A stretch of 64,000 bases of DNA from Hoylesella pleuritidis JCM 14110. GTDB lineage: Bacteria; Bacteroidota; Bacteroidia; Bacteroidales; Bacteroidaceae. The translations under genes were made by a program, and so were the position numbers. The stretch is from NCBI RefSeq assembly GCF_000613725.1, contig NZ_BAJN01000001.1:248001-312000 (forward strand). Direction: 5' to 3'. The notes under the pieces are model-generated. The model did no database searches, was not told the DNA's origin, and worked only from the letters and a program-made list of their open reading frames with translations. Positions 46,560-56,900 of this stretch are shown one piece after another (positions within the stretch are counted from its first letter, which is position 1; each line of letters starts with the position of its first letter).

Positions 46560-48041
46560 ATGGCAAAAGAATTAAAAGAATTGACCAAGCGCTCAGACAA
46601 TTACAGTCAGTGGTTTAATGACTTGGTCGTAAAAGCCGAATTAGCAGAGCAATCGGCCGTTCGCGGTTGTATGGTAATCAAACCTTACGGTTACGCAATA
46701 TGGGAAAAGATGCAGCAACAGCTTGACAAGATGTTTAAAGAAACGGGTGCACAGAATGCGTATTTCCCGCTGTTGATTCCTAAATCATTTCTATCACGCG
46801 AGGCAGAACACGTTAAAGGCTTTGCCAAAGAGTGTGCTGTAGTGACCCATTATCGATTAAAAGCAAGCGAAGACGGCAATAGCGTAGAGGTAGATCCTGC
46901 TGCACGCCTTGAAGAAGAACTCATTATCCGTCCCACTTCGGAGACAATCATCTGGAATACGTATAAGAATTGGATCCACTCTTGGCGTGATCTGCCGCTG
47001 ATGTGCAATCAATGGTGCAACGTAATGCGGTGGGAAATGCGCACAAGGCCTTTCCTTCGCACTTCGGAATTCCTCTGGCAGGAAGGCCATACGGCACACG
47101 CCACGCGCGAAGAAGCCGAAGAAGAGGCCAAGAAAATGCTGCATGTATATGCCGATTTTGCTGAACAATGGATGGCAGTACCCGTAGTTCGGGGTGTCAA
47201 AAGCGAAACCGAGCGATTTGCCGGAGCCTTAGACACTTATACGATCGAAGCTATGATGCAAGACGGAAAGGCTTTACAGAGCGGTACTTCACACTTCTTA
47301 GGACAGAATTTCGCTAAATCTTTTGATGTAACTTACCTCAACAAGGAGAACAAACCCGAATATGTGTGGGCTACTTCGTGGGGAGTCAGTACCCGATTGA
47401 TCGGTGCGCTCCTTATGACTCACAGCGACGACAATGGTCTTGTGTTGCCTCCGAAGCTGGCTCCAATACAAGTCGTCATCATCCCTATTACCAAAGGAGC
47501 AGACCAACTGCAAGCAATTACCGAGAAAGTAATCCCAATTATCAACGAACTTCGTGCGCTCGGTATTTCCGTAAAATATGACGATGCCGACAACAAAAGA
47601 CCCGGATTCAAGTTTGCCGATTATGAGTTGAAAGGCGTTCCCGTACGTTTAGTAATAGGAGGACGTGATATTGAGAACGGAACAGTAGAGATAATGCGCC
47701 GCGATACGCTCGAAAAAGAGACGAAACCTATTGACGGAATCGTTGAATTTGTCAAGAATTTGCTGGATGAAATGCAGCAAAACATTTTCCAAAAAGCACT
47801 CAAATTTCGCGACGAGCACATCTACGCCTGCGACAACTACGATGAGTTCAAAGAGCGAATCAAAGACGGCGGCTTTTTCCTTTGCCATTGGGACGGTACC
47901 GAAGAGACCGAAGCTAAGATCAAAGAAGATACACAAGCTACTATTCGTTGCGTGCCCTTCAATGCCGAACAGACACCGGGCGTGGATATGGTAAGCGGTA
48001 AACCCGCTAAATATCGCGTCATTATCGCACGCAGTTACTAA
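46560..48041 (+). CDS. proS: Proline--tRNA ligase (short, archaeal/eukaryotic-type)
   Basis: Class II synthetase charging tRNA-Pro. 493 residues, without the inserted editing domain of the long bacterial form, as is usual in Bacteroidetes. Seen: [15 protein letters not shown], motif 2 region [28 protein letters not shown] (in part), [10 protein letters not shown], and a C-terminal anticodon domain plus the proline-type tail domain ending ARSY. Preceded by a TAATTTTG -7 element (46462-46469). Ends in a strong terminator shared with the convergent deaminase gene. Confidence 0.96.
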   Translation: MAKELKELTKRSDNYSQWFNDLVVKAELAEQSAVRGCMVIKPYGYAIWEKMQQQLDKMFKETGAQNAYFPLLIPKSFLSREAEHVKGFAKECAVVTHYRLKASEDGNSVEVDPAARLEEELIIRPTSETIIWNTYKNWIHSWRDLPLMCNQWCNVMRWEMRTRPFLRTSEFLWQEGHTAHATREEAEEEAKKMLHVYADFAEQWMAVPVVRGVKSETERFAGALDTYTIEAMMQDGKALQSGTSHFLGQNFAKSFDVTYLNKENKPEYVWATSWGVSTRLIGALLMTHSDDNGLVLPPKLAPIQVVIIPITKGADQLQAITEKVIPIINELRALGISVKYDDADNKRPGFKFADYELKGVPVRLVIGGRDIENGTVEIMRRDTLEKETKPIDGIVEFVKNLLDEMQQNIFQKALKFRDEHIYACDNYDEFKERIKDGGFFLCHWDGTEETEAKIKEDTQATIRCVPFNAEQTPGVDMVSGKPAKYRVIIARSY

Positions 48042-48048
48042 TTCATCC

Positions 48049-48098
48049 AAAAGGAAATGCCATCATACGGAGATCTGTATGATGGCATTTCCTTTTTT
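48049..48098. terminator. Strong bidirectional terminator between proS and cdd
   Basis: A 20-bp perfect stem (AAAAGGAAATGCCATCATAC with its complement at 48077-48096) around an 8-base loop, flanked by A and T runs on both sides, between two genes that converge. It can end transcription from either strand. Confidence 0.88.
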
Positions 48099-48107
48099 AT
48101 CAATCAT

Positions 48108-48586
48108 CTATCGCATATTCGCATCTACGAAAGACAATGGCAACAAGTCTTTAACACTATTCACGGCATATACCGCCCGAGCACCGAAAAGCAAAATTCT
48201 GATGGGTCGTTTATACCGATCTTCCATCTCTAAAATCACTTGTCGGCACGCACCGCAAGGCGTAATCGGATCTTTTAAGAGCCCCTCGTCATTGCTGGCA
48301 GCGATAGCCAAAGTCGTAATCGGCTGTTCGGGCTGTTGCGACTGGGCTGCAAAGATAGCCGAACGCTCGGCACATAAGCCCGATGGGAATGCCGCATTCT
48401 CCTGATTAGCACCGATAACAATCTGTCCATTAGCCAATCGCAAGGCCGCTCCTACATAGAAACGGCTATAATTGGCATACGCATTATGCGTGGCTTAATA
48501 GCTGAACGCACCAATTCTTGTTCCGAATCGGACAGCTCTTCCATTGCATACTGCTCGATTTTAATATCCAAATGTATTTCTTCCAT
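48108..48586 (-). pseudogene. cdd: Cytidine deaminase, N-terminus frameshifted
   Basis: Deaminates cytidine/deoxycytidine in pyrimidine salvage. The in-frame 111 residues contain the zinc site: FPSGLCAERSAI (HAE-type position filled by CAE) and PCGACRQVILE. The missing N-terminus lies in another frame: ATG at 48586, MEEIHLDIKIEQYAMEEL to VRSAIK, then the frame breaks at 48492-48496 (AAGCC where AAGGCC is expected) and resumes as ATHNAYANYSRFYVGAAL. One lost G explains it; the restored protein has about 159 residues, normal for the family. The apparent start at 48443 is therefore false. Confidence 0.85.
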
Positions 48587-48682
48587 TACTGATTTGATAA
48601 ATTATTGCTCATCACTTCCCCCTTTATTACTTATCTCCTTACTCCTTAATTACTTCCTACTCTCGACTCTACTACCGAATCC
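48587..48682. other. Pyrimidine-rich spacer between cdd and beta-helix lipoprotein
   Basis: Short low-complexity tract of TTACTT/CTCC/ACTC words on the plus strand. It looks like degenerate repeat sequence but shows no steady period. Confidence 0.35.
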
Positions 48683-50128
48683 TCATCTCCTATTCTGCCT
48701 ATATTCAAAAGCCCCGATATCCGGTTTCTCATCACGTTTTTCTCCTCTACGATCATCGATTGGGGCCGTTCGAGAATCTGCCTTCCCCACAGCTATGCTT
48801 GAACGACGCAAATTAAAATCAAATTTCATTGTTCGCGTATCTATCTTAACGAAGTTTTTGTCCCCAGTTCGAGCCGTATCAACAACATCTTCATAAATGA
48901 CTTGCGTAAAATGTACACTGTCTTCTGTTGTCACTTTGGGCATACGGATCACGCAATGATTAAACAGATAGCTGCCCTCCGCGGGTCGGTCGCCGAACGC
49001 TCTTACACAAACATTATCGGCAAAACCTGTTATCAGCGTGTTCCGACACTGTAAGTTCAACGTCGAATGACCTCCATTCATCAAACGAAAAGCCGCCCCT
49101 CGCTCGGCATCAAAGGGGTAAAACTGCGCGAAAGTACATCCATTGATCTCGATCTTTCCGCCTTTTAGCAAGAAGCAATCATTCAAGGCATTGGTTATCT
49201 GACAATTAATCAATTTCACATAGGCTGTATTTACGGCCAGCCCATAACCTTTATGATTATGAATAGTAACCGCATTCATCGTCAGTTTCAGTCGGTTTAC
49301 ATCGGCAGAATCGACCCAGACACCATCCATAGCACTGTGAATATCCGCATAAGTAAGTACATTTCCGTAAGAAGAGGAATGAAACCGAACACCGCCCCAT
49401 TGCCCGCTTACACGATCGTAAGGCAAGTAATCGAACATCCGATCGATGCGATCGCCACGCAAAACAACATTATGTGCAGCCGTTCCCTCAGCCAACAACC
49501 TACCGAAAACATCCATCCGGGCATTCGCGTGAAAATAAAGTGTTGTTCCGGCAGTAACCGTCAGCGTGGCGGCACTGTCCACTTTGATTCCTCCATAAAC
49601 AATGATGGGCTTCTTACTCGCCATCACCGAATCTCTCTTAATGTGCACATTCCGTAACAAAAGAGCATCCCACGAATAGGCTTTGAGGCTCACTCGCTGC
49701 TGCACTCCATTTTCCAACGTGAACACCAAATGGTCTTCCACCTTCTTGGGAACAGCCTGACCTGTGGCATTGGCAGTCATTTCGACAAACACTCGTATGC
49801 TATCTTTACGGCGGATTTCCACTTCTCCCGTCTGATATCCGGTCGTTTCACCTAAGTAAATACCGTCTACATTTACACGAAATCCTGTCTGATTGCCCCG
49901 CTCCAACCGAACATTGGCACAGCGCAGTCCACTTCTCGACCGGTTATAGACCCAAAATGTCTTGGTCGCCGCAGGTACTTTGGCAAACACGGTGTCCATA
50001 GACAACGTATCGACGGAGAACGACAGGCGAGCATCCGACGAGGAATGAAAAGAATCCTCATTTGCACACGAAGACAGGAATGCAGCCCATAACACTACAA
50101 AGAAGAATATTCGTCCTTTTTTCATCAA
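48683..50128 (-). CDS. Right-handed beta-helix lipoprotein
   Basis: A 481-residue exported protein. Lipoprotein signal (WAAFLSSC, Cys 21), an N-terminal beta domain (about 30-150, with RLSFSVDTLSMDTVFAKVPA in part), then a parallel beta-helix (about 150-420) built of short repeats such as KLINCQITNALNDCFLLKGG and GGIKVDSAATLTVTAGTTLYF (in part), and the common closing motif KPDIGAFEY. Such proteins sit on the cell surface and some are polysaccharide lyases, but no catalytic residues can be recognised. Function unknown. Confidence 0.82.
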   Translation of the reverse strand: MMKKGRIFFFVVLWAAFLSSCANEDSFHSSSDARLSFSVDTLSMDTVFAKVPAATKTFWVYNRSRSGLRCANVRLERGNQTGFRVNVDGIYLGETTGYQTGEVEIRRKDSIRVFVEMTANATGQAVPKKVEDHLVFTLENGVQQRVSLKAYSWDALLLRNVHIKRDSVMASKKPIIVYGGIKVDSAATLTVTAGTTLYFHANARMDVFGRLLAEGTAAHNVVLRGDRIDRMFDYLPYDRVSGQWGGVRFHSSSYGNVLTYADIHSAMDGVWVDSADVNRLKLTMNAVTIHNHKGYGLAVNTAYVKLINCQITNALNDCFLLKGGKIEINGCTFAQFYPFDAERGAAFRLMNGGHSTLNLQCRNTLITGFADNVCVRAFGDRPAEGSYLFNHCVIRMPKVTTEDSVHFTQVIYEDVVDTARTGDKNFVKIDTRTMKFDFNLRRSSIAVGKADSRTAPIDDRRGEKRDEKPDIGAFEYRQNRR

Positions 50129-50205
50129 TTGAATAACGAGACTTATACCTTATTATTATATATAGGATAACAAATAAACGAAAAAAGAAAAAAGTATAAT
50201 GATTA

Positions 50206-50237
50206 TTTGGTTCATAAGAAAAAAACACGTAACTTTG
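50206..50237 (+). promoter_or_regulatory. Promoter of the tRNA pair
   Basis: TTTG (50206-50209), 20-bp spacer, TAACTTTG (50230-50237); the first tRNA begins 44 bp downstream. Confidence 0.7.
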
Positions 50238-50281
50238 CATTCGCAATTAGGCAGGGATACCTTTCTTCAATGAGAAAGAAC

Positions 50282-50354
50282 GCCGATATGGCTCAGTTGG
50301 TAGAGCAATTCATTCGTAATGAATAGGTCCCCGGTTCGAGTCCGGGTATCGGCT
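50282..50354 (+). tRNA. tRNA-Thr (anticodon CGT)
   Basis: Cloverleaf of 73 nt: acceptor GCCGATA/TATCGGC, D arm GCTCAGTTGGTAGAGC, anticodon stem ATTCA/TGAAT around TTCGTAA (anticodon CGT, reads ACG), T arm CCGGTTCGAGTCCGG, discriminator T. CCA is not encoded. Confidence 0.95.
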
Positions 50355-50376
50355 CAAAGTCTTAAATACACTTACC

Positions 50377-50449
50377 GCGGTAATAGCTCAGTTGGTAGAG
50401 CACTAGCTTCCCAAGCTGGGGGTCGCGAGTTCGAGCCTCGTTTACCGCT
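50377..50449 (+). tRNA. tRNA-Gly (anticodon CCC)
   Basis: Cloverleaf of 73 nt: acceptor GCGGTAA/TTACCGC, D arm GCTCAGTTGGTAGAGC, anticodon stem CTAGC/GCTGG around TTCCCAA (anticodon CCC, reads GGG), T loop TTCGAGC, discriminator T as expected for glycine. Lies 22 bp after tRNA-Thr and is probably on the same transcript. Confidence 0.95.
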
Positions 50450-50563
50450 CTAAATCTTTCCTAAAACACAACGCTTCACTTTTAAGTCTTTTCTTATATT
50501 CAACCGTTTCTCTAACTATCTGTATGTCTTAGAGTTACAATATATTATTTTTCTGTTTCCAAT

Positions 50564-50695
50564 TAACGGCTTTTTACCCGTCGTCTAACCGTTAATTACC
50601 GTTCGTTTAACCGTTAATCACACGCTGTTTAACAATTAATTGCACGCTGAAAAGCCGTTAATCGCACATTATTTAAAGGTATCTCGCAAAATCAG
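50564..50695. repeat. 22-bp tandem repeat array upstream of rpoD (6 units)
   Basis: Units start at 50564, 50586, 50608, 50630, 50652 and 50674, each exactly 22 bp. Unit 50608 is TAACCGTTAATCACACGCTG + TT; others vary but keep TAAC/AAGC, GTTAAT and CGCAC. The first (50564) and last (50674) are the most degenerate. The TTAACCGTTAA core is a near-palindrome. 22 bp is about two helical turns, so the cores face the same side of DNA. The rest of this 471-bp gap (50450-50920) has no gene. Confidence 0.75.
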
Positions 50696-50843
50696 AGCTA
50701 ATTTACCCCAAATCGACTCTTATGGATTCAAAAACAAACTTACCATCGACACCCTACTCCCCTTTACCTATTCATTATTCCAATTTATGTATTTTTAACT
50801 ACAAATAATCAAAGAAAAACCACCGACTTATCATTATTTTTAG

Positions 50844-50851
50844 TAAATTTG
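50844..50851 (+). promoter_or_regulatory. -7 element upstream of the primary sigma factor gene
   Basis: TAAATTTG fits TAnnTTTG. No TTTG is found at the expected -33 distance. Leader of about 60 nt. Confidence 0.45.
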
Positions 50852-50920
50852 CGGGGTTTTAGGAAAGGATTTAACTATTTAACTGATTATCAAACGGTTA
50901 TATAGAGTAAGAGGTTTAAG

Positions 50921-51793
50921 ATGAGGCAATTAAAGATTCAGAAGAGTATAACTAACCGTTCAAGTGAAGCGTTAGACAAGTATCTTGTAGAGATCGGACG
51001 GGCACCGCTTATTTCCATTGAGGAAGAAATCGACTTGGCACAGAAAATCAAAAAAGGAGGCCCCGAAGCACAACGAGCTGAGGAGAAACTCGTCACAGCC
51101 AATCTGCGCTTTGTTGTTTCCGTGGCCAAGCAATACCAACATCAGGGACTTTCACTGACCGATCTCATCGACGAAGGAAACATCGGTCTGATCAAGGCTG
51201 CTAAGAAATTCGATGAAACTCGCGGGTTCAAGTTCATCTCATATGCAGTGTGGTGGATTCGACAAAGCATTCTGCAAGCCATCGCCGAGCAAAGTCGCAT
51301 CGTGCGATTGCCGTTGAATCAAGTTGGCTCATTGAGCAAAATCAACCACGAAATCAATAAATTCGAACAGGAAAACCAGCGCCATCCCTCTGTATCCGAG
51401 CTTTCGGAAGCCACCAAATTGGACGAAGAGAAAATCGGGCAGAGCCTAATGGCCGACGGACATCACGTAAGTATCGATGCTCCTTTCCAAGACGGAGAGG
51501 AGAACTGTATGTTAGATGTAATGGCGTCGGGCGATGACAGCCGCACAGATAAACAAGTTGACCACGAAAGTATGGCTCTTGAACTGAACACAGTACTCAA
51601 TAAAGTGCTCAAAGAACGTGAAATCACTATCATCAGAGAGTGCTTCGGTATCGGATGTCACGAAAAAGGATTGGAAGAAATAGGTGATCGGCTGGGGCTG
51701 ACACGTGAACGCGTACGCCAGATTCGTGAAAAGAGTATAGCCAAACTGCGCGACAGCGGCAATGTTAAGATTCTGATGAAGTATCTCGGATAA
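50921..51793 (+). CDS. rpoD: Primary RNA polymerase sigma factor (RpoD/SigA type)
   Basis: A 290-residue sigma-70 protein. Bacteroidetes primary sigma factors are this short because they lack region 1.1 and the long non-conserved insert. Seen: region 1.2 (EALDKYLVEIGRAPLISIEEEI in part), region 2 (ANLRFVVSVAKQYQHQGLSLTDLIDEGNIGLIKAA in part; FDETRGFKFISYAVWWIRQSI in part), region 3 (VGSLSKINHEINKFEQE), region 4 (EIGDRLGLTRERVRQIREK). It recognises the -33/-7 promoters seen throughout this window. Single gene between a repeat array and a terminator. Confidence 0.95.
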   Translation: MRQLKIQKSITNRSSEALDKYLVEIGRAPLISIEEEIDLAQKIKKGGPEAQRAEEKLVTANLRFVVSVAKQYQHQGLSLTDLIDEGNIGLIKAAKKFDETRGFKFISYAVWWIRQSILQAIAEQSRIVRLPLNQVGSLSKINHEINKFEQENQRHPSVSELSEATKLDEEKIGQSLMADGHHVSIDAPFQDGEENCMLDVMASGDDSRTDKQVDHESMALELNTVLNKVLKEREITIIRECFGIGCHEKGLEEIGDRLGLTRERVRQIREKSIAKLRDSGNVKILMKYLG

Positions 51794-51822
51794 GATTTTG
51801 ACATCCACTTTCAATTATATCG

Positions 51823-51854
51823 CCCTGCCTTTTTGCAAAGGTGGGGATTTTTTA
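51823..51854 (+). terminator. Terminator of rpoD overlapping the next promoter
   Basis: CCCTGCCTTT pairs with AAAGGTGGGG (one mismatch) around TTGC and is followed by ATTTTTT. The TTTG used as -33 element of the next gene (51832-51835) is inside this hairpin. Confidence 0.7.
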
Positions 51855-51863
51855 TTACCTTTG
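51832..51863 (+). promoter_or_regulatory. Promoter of the DUF5686-like gene
   Basis: TTTG (51832-51835), 20-bp spacer, TACCTTTG (51856-51863). Transcription from near 51869 excludes the in-frame ATG at 51841 and supports 51880. Confidence 0.65.
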
Positions 51864-51879
51864 TCGTCAAACAATTCTG

Positions 51880-53916
51880 ATGAACATATTATGCAAACGC
51901 ATATTCAGAATCACACTAATAGCCCTGATATGGACAACAGGTGTGGCTGCAAAGGTTCGCCCAGACACCTTGATGATCCGCCGTATTTACAACTATCCCC
52001 TAACAGTCGATACCACCGGACTGCACAATTCGTACACATATTCTTATCGACGGCATACAATCAATGTGGAGAAAAGAAACTTTACGCTTTTAGCTGTACC
52101 GTCGATGTATTTCATTGCACACGGCAATAATCGCAAATATATCAGTGAGGCGTATGACAAAATAACGTTCAGTGATCTGAGACAATTCAACACCCAACGG
52201 ATAATTGCATTGACAACCATCCCTCATCATCATAAAACGATGCCTACACTGTTGAAGTATCTCACGCCACAAATCTATAATGAGACCATCATTGAGAATC
52301 ATCTGCTCTCACCGTTCAATCGACAGAACCACGTATTTTATCGTTATAAAGTAACTTTCTTACTGAATGGAACGGCAAGAGTCTCCTTTAATCCCCGACA
52401 AGATAATACGCAGTTGATTTGCGGCACGGCGTTAGTCGATTACGCAACAGGCCGTGTTATTGAGATGACATTCAGCGGAGAATATGACATGATCAACTTT
52501 ACGCTCCACTTGATAATGGGTAAAAAGGAACAGAAATCACTGCTTCCGGAAAAGTGTGAACTTGATTGTAAGTTTAAATTCATCGGTAATCTAACCCGAG
52601 CTAAATATCTTGCATATTACGGTTTGCCTAAAATTTTACCCGACTCCATCGTCGATTCAGACGATATTGCATTGATAAAACAGGTTCGTCCTGACACTCT
52701 GAGCAGCGAAGAACAAGCTATTTATGATCGAGATAACGAGATTGCAGCTCGCAAAAGCACAGAAACCGTAAAGAAAAAAAAGAAGAGCAAGCTTAAAACC
52801 ATCCTCTGGGACATCATCGGAGACCATCTTGTCAATCGCATTAAGTCCAGTTTCGGCGATAAGAACCAGGGCTATATTCGTATCAATCCCATTGCAAACC
52901 CATTGTATATGGGTTACAGCCATCGGCGAGGATTTACTTATAAGTTCAACATTCGGGGCAGCTATAACTTCTCAGACAACTCAGAACTCTGGGCGAGAGT
53001 GAAAGCAGGCTATTCGTTTAAGCAGCATCAGTTTTATATGCGCGTGCCGATCATCTATTATTATAATAAACATCACAATGGATTTCTTCAAATAGAGTTT
53101 AACAACGGAGACCGAATTACCAATACATCTGTGTCTGATCATATCGAAGATAACGACACGACAAAAGATTATAAACCGCATCTCAATACCTTTAAAGATA
53201 TGAGTCTGCGAGTAGTCAACAACTATGATATCTCCGATAAATTTGGTTTTCAAGTCGGTTTCATCCTCCATCGGCGCACAGCTTTAAACAAAGTAGCCTT
53301 TGAAAGAGCCGGACTGACCTACAATTATCGCTCTTTCGCCCCCGTAATAGAGCTTGAGTACCGCCCTCTCGGATGGAAAGGTCCAATCCTAACAATGGAT
53401 TATGAACGAAGTATTCGCGGTGGACGGCGAGACAATACGGCCTATGAACGATGGGAAATAGACGGCCAATACATTCGGAATATGGGTAGATTACAGCGTC
53501 TTTCACTGCGTTTAGGTACAGGATTTTACACCTGGAAAGACCACAATTCATACTTTCTTGACTTCGCAAACTTCCGTGAGAACAACATTCCCGGCGGTTG
53601 GAATGACGAATGGAGCGGTGAGTTCGAACTCCTGAACAGCAAATGGTACAATGAGTCTGAATATTATGTGCGGGCCAATGTCACATACGAGAGTCCTTTG
53701 TTAATTACAAGTCGCCTACCGTGGGTAGGCCGTTTCATCGAGACTGAACGTATTTACGCCAGTGCACTGTCGGTCAAACGTCTTCATCCTTACTTCGAAT
53801 TGGGATATGGATTCACCACACGCTTGTTCTCAGTAGGACTCTTTGCCGCTAATAAAAACGGTAAATTCAGTGGCTTCGGATGTAAATTCGGATTGGAATT
53901 GTTCCGCCATTGGTAA
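51880..53916 (+). CDS. DUF5686-like outer-membrane beta-barrel protein
   Basis: A 678-residue protein with a signal peptide (FRITLIALIWTTGVAAK), an N-terminal globular region (about 25-310), a Lys-rich linker (TVKKKKKSKLK) and a C-terminal barrel (about 330-678) with alternating aromatic strands and a final RHW. This resembles the DUF5686 family, outer-membrane proteins distantly like TamA/Omp85 whose function is not established. The N-terminal carboxypeptidase-like domain common in the family is absent or very divergent. It precedes the helicase-nuclease pair by 37 bp but is functionally unrelated. Confidence 0.65.
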   Translation: MNILCKRIFRITLIALIWTTGVAAKVRPDTLMIRRIYNYPLTVDTTGLHNSYTYSYRRHTINVEKRNFTLLAVPSMYFIAHGNNRKYISEAYDKITFSDLRQFNTQRIIALTTIPHHHKTMPTLLKYLTPQIYNETIIENHLLSPFNRQNHVFYRYKVTFLLNGTARVSFNPRQDNTQLICGTALVDYATGRVIEMTFSGEYDMINFTLHLIMGKKEQKSLLPEKCELDCKFKFIGNLTRAKYLAYYGLPKILPDSIVDSDDIALIKQVRPDTLSSEEQAIYDRDNEIAARKSTETVKKKKKSKLKTILWDIIGDHLVNRIKSSFGDKNQGYIRINPIANPLYMGYSHRRGFTYKFNIRGSYNFSDNSELWARVKAGYSFKQHQFYMRVPIIYYYNKHHNGFLQIEFNNGDRITNTSVSDHIEDNDTTKDYKPHLNTFKDMSLRVVNNYDISDKFGFQVGFILHRRTALNKVAFERAGLTYNYRSFAPVIELEYRPLGWKGPILTMDYERSIRGGRRDNTAYERWEIDGQYIRNMGRLQRLSLRLGTGFYTWKDHNSYFLDFANFRENNIPGGWNDEWSGEFELLNSKWYNESEYYVRANVTYESPLLITSRLPWVGRFIETERIYASALSVKRLHPYFELGYGFTTRLFSVGLFAANKNGKFSGFGCKFGLELFRHW

Positions 53917-53953
53917 CTCATTCACCTCCTTTCATTCATCAAATCATCTTGAA

Positions 53954-56900
53954 ATGCTCTCTTTACAACAGCAATTGACAGTCTATAAAGCAAGTGCCGG
54001 TAGCGGAAAAACCTTTACGTTAGCCACGGAATACATCAAATTGCTCATCGCTAATCCGCAATCTTATCGATCAATATTGGCTGTTACATTCACGAATAAG
54101 GCCACAGAAGAGATGAAAATGCGCATTTTGAGTCAACTATATGGCATTTGGAAGCAGCTACCCGACTCTCAAAGCTATATGGAAAAGATAACGAATGAGC
54201 TCAAAATTACTGATTCCATCGCCGCCAAAAGAGCCGGGACAGCTCTCAGTTATCTGATACACAATTACAGTTATTTCAGAGTTGAAACCATCGATACATT
54301 CTTTCAGAGTGTGCTTCGCAACTTAGCAAGAGAGCTGGATCTTACTGCTAACCTACGGCTTGAACTCAATGACGACCAAGTAGAACAGCAAGCCGTTGAC
54401 GAACTGATTGAGAGTTTGGAGCCGAATAGTGAGATATTACGCTGGATTATGAGCTACATCCGCGACAATATAGAGGATGATAAGAGTTGGAATGTTATCG
54501 GAAAGATTAAGGATTTCGGTCGAAACATCTTCAAAGACGTCTACAAATCCAATAGCAAAAGTCTTAATACGGCGCTCAATCGCAAGGATTTCTTTACGGA
54601 ATATACGGCAAAACTGCATAAGATCAAAAACGAATCAATGGAACATTTGCAGCAATATGTCGCAAGTTTCTTTGATGTTTTGGACGAGAATGGCTTGTCC
54701 ATTGACAACTTTTCCTATGGAACAAGCGGTGTTTGCGGCTATTTTCAGAAGTTGAAAGATAGTATCTTAGACGACGACAAACTGCTTACCAAACGCGTTT
54801 TAGACGCGATGGAGGGTGCAGAAACGTGGGTAAAGAAACAAGAAAGACGGCCCGACAACCCCATTTTTGCACTTGTTCAAAGTACATTATGGCCGATGTT
54901 ACAAGACATTGAACGTATTCGGCCACAGCAAGTTAAACTGTATAAGTCGGCTGTTCTCACGTTGCAACACCTCAACCAGTTACGACTTCTTAGCTGCATC
55001 GATACAAAAGTGCGTGAGATTAACAAAGATGCCAATCGCTTTTTACTTAATGACACGCAGTCATTACTGAACGCTCTCATTGTGAATAATGATTCCCCGT
55101 TTATATTTGAGAAGATCGGAGCCCAGCTCGAACATATAATGATCGACGAATTTCAAGACACTGGTACCGTGCAATGGTGTAATTTCAAAGTTCTTTTACT
55201 TGAATGTATGAGCCGACAAGGTACCGGAAATATGCTTGTCGGCGATGTCAAGCAGAGCATTTACAGGTGGAGATCGGGCGATTGGAGGCTTCTCAACAAC
55301 ATTGAAAATGAATTCGGCGACCGCAAAAATACCGTCAGCATTCGCCATCTTGATACTAATTATCGATCAAATCGGCATATTATAGAGTTCAACAACACAT
55401 TTTTCAAGGCGGCGGCATCCATTGAATACGCACAACAAAATGAAAATTACCCGACAGGAGCAGAAGAATTGAAGCGTGCCTATGCAGATGTCGAGCAGCA
55501 AATACCGACGAATCGCCCCGCCGAAGGTCTTGTTCACATCGAACTTTTACCCCAAGAAGACTATCAAAGTAAAATGATGGAACGGCTGAAAGACACTGTC
55601 CAAGAGCTAATTGACAGCGGAATTCCTCCCGAAAAGATGGCAATCCTCGTTCGATTCAATAAAACCATCCGACAAATAGCCGACTATTTCGCACAGGAAA
55701 TGTCCGAAATAAAACTCATTTCAGATGAAGCCTTCCGCTTGGACACCTCTCTTGCTGTAAACATTATTATTGATGCGCTCCACGTTTTGACGCATCCGGA
55801 AGATCAGATAGCCACGGGAAATCTAATTAAAGCATATCAAAAGCATATCATTAATAGCAAATTGGAAGACAGCGAGTTATTAATACATAAGCGAACAGCC
55901 ATTCATTATCTTCCGACAGTATATCTTTCGGAACGTGAAAGACTATTGGCAATGCCTCTATTTGACCTCATCGAAAAACTCTACAACATTTTCCAGCTCA
56001 ACCGATTGAATGAACAGAGTGCATATGTCTGCGCTTTTTACGACCAAGTAAACGATTATCTTGCCAACAATACGGGTGATATTGATGACTTTGTCACAGA
56101 ATGGAACGAAAATATTCACCGTAAGACGATTCAGAGCAACGAAATAAATGGTATCCGACTGATCACGATTCACAAGAGTAAAGGTTTGGAGTTCGACAAC
56201 GTGTTAATGCCATTCTGCGACTGGAAACTCGAAAAATACGGTTCGACAATCTGGTGTTCGCCCAACGAAGCGCCGTTCAACGAACTACCGATCGTACCGA
56301 TTGACTTCTCATCTAAACAGATGAAAGGTACGATTTACGAACAAGACTACCATCACGAACACTTGCAAAACAGTGTGGATAATCTCAATCTGCTTTACGT
56401 TGCATTCACTCGGGCCAGCAAAAACCTATTTGTCTTCGGCAAAAGAAATGCTAAAAACAGTCGGTCTTACATCATCGAACAGTGTCTCGACAACTTAAAT
56501 TCAAGTTTAAATAGCACTATAAACACCGATTTTAGCGATGAAATGGGCGAAAATCTCACTTTCGACTATGGTCATTTATCCGTAGACGACACGAGAAGAA
56601 AAGCAAAACAGACTGCCAACGTATTCAATCCGCCCATCACGGTCAGACCATTAAATATCGAAAACTACGAAAGCTGTGTGCAATTCAAGCAAAGTAACCA
56701 AAGTCGCGATTTCACCAAACAAGACGAAAGCAATGAAAAAGCCTCGTCATATATTCAAATCGGCAGTGTGCTTCACAATCTCTTTTCCACTATTCACACT
56801 GCAGCCGACATCGAACCAGCCCTCAACCAATTAGAAAGCAACGGCATCTTATATAATGAAGACATTACCCAAGACCGACTGATCGATATGCTTCGCAAAC

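Noticed and set aside
50282..50449. Integration site at the tRNA genes
   Set aside because: No integrase, no partial tRNA copy and no foreign-looking block nearby.
50564..50695. CRISPR array
   Set aside because: Units are contiguous 22-mers without unique spacers and no cas gene is near.
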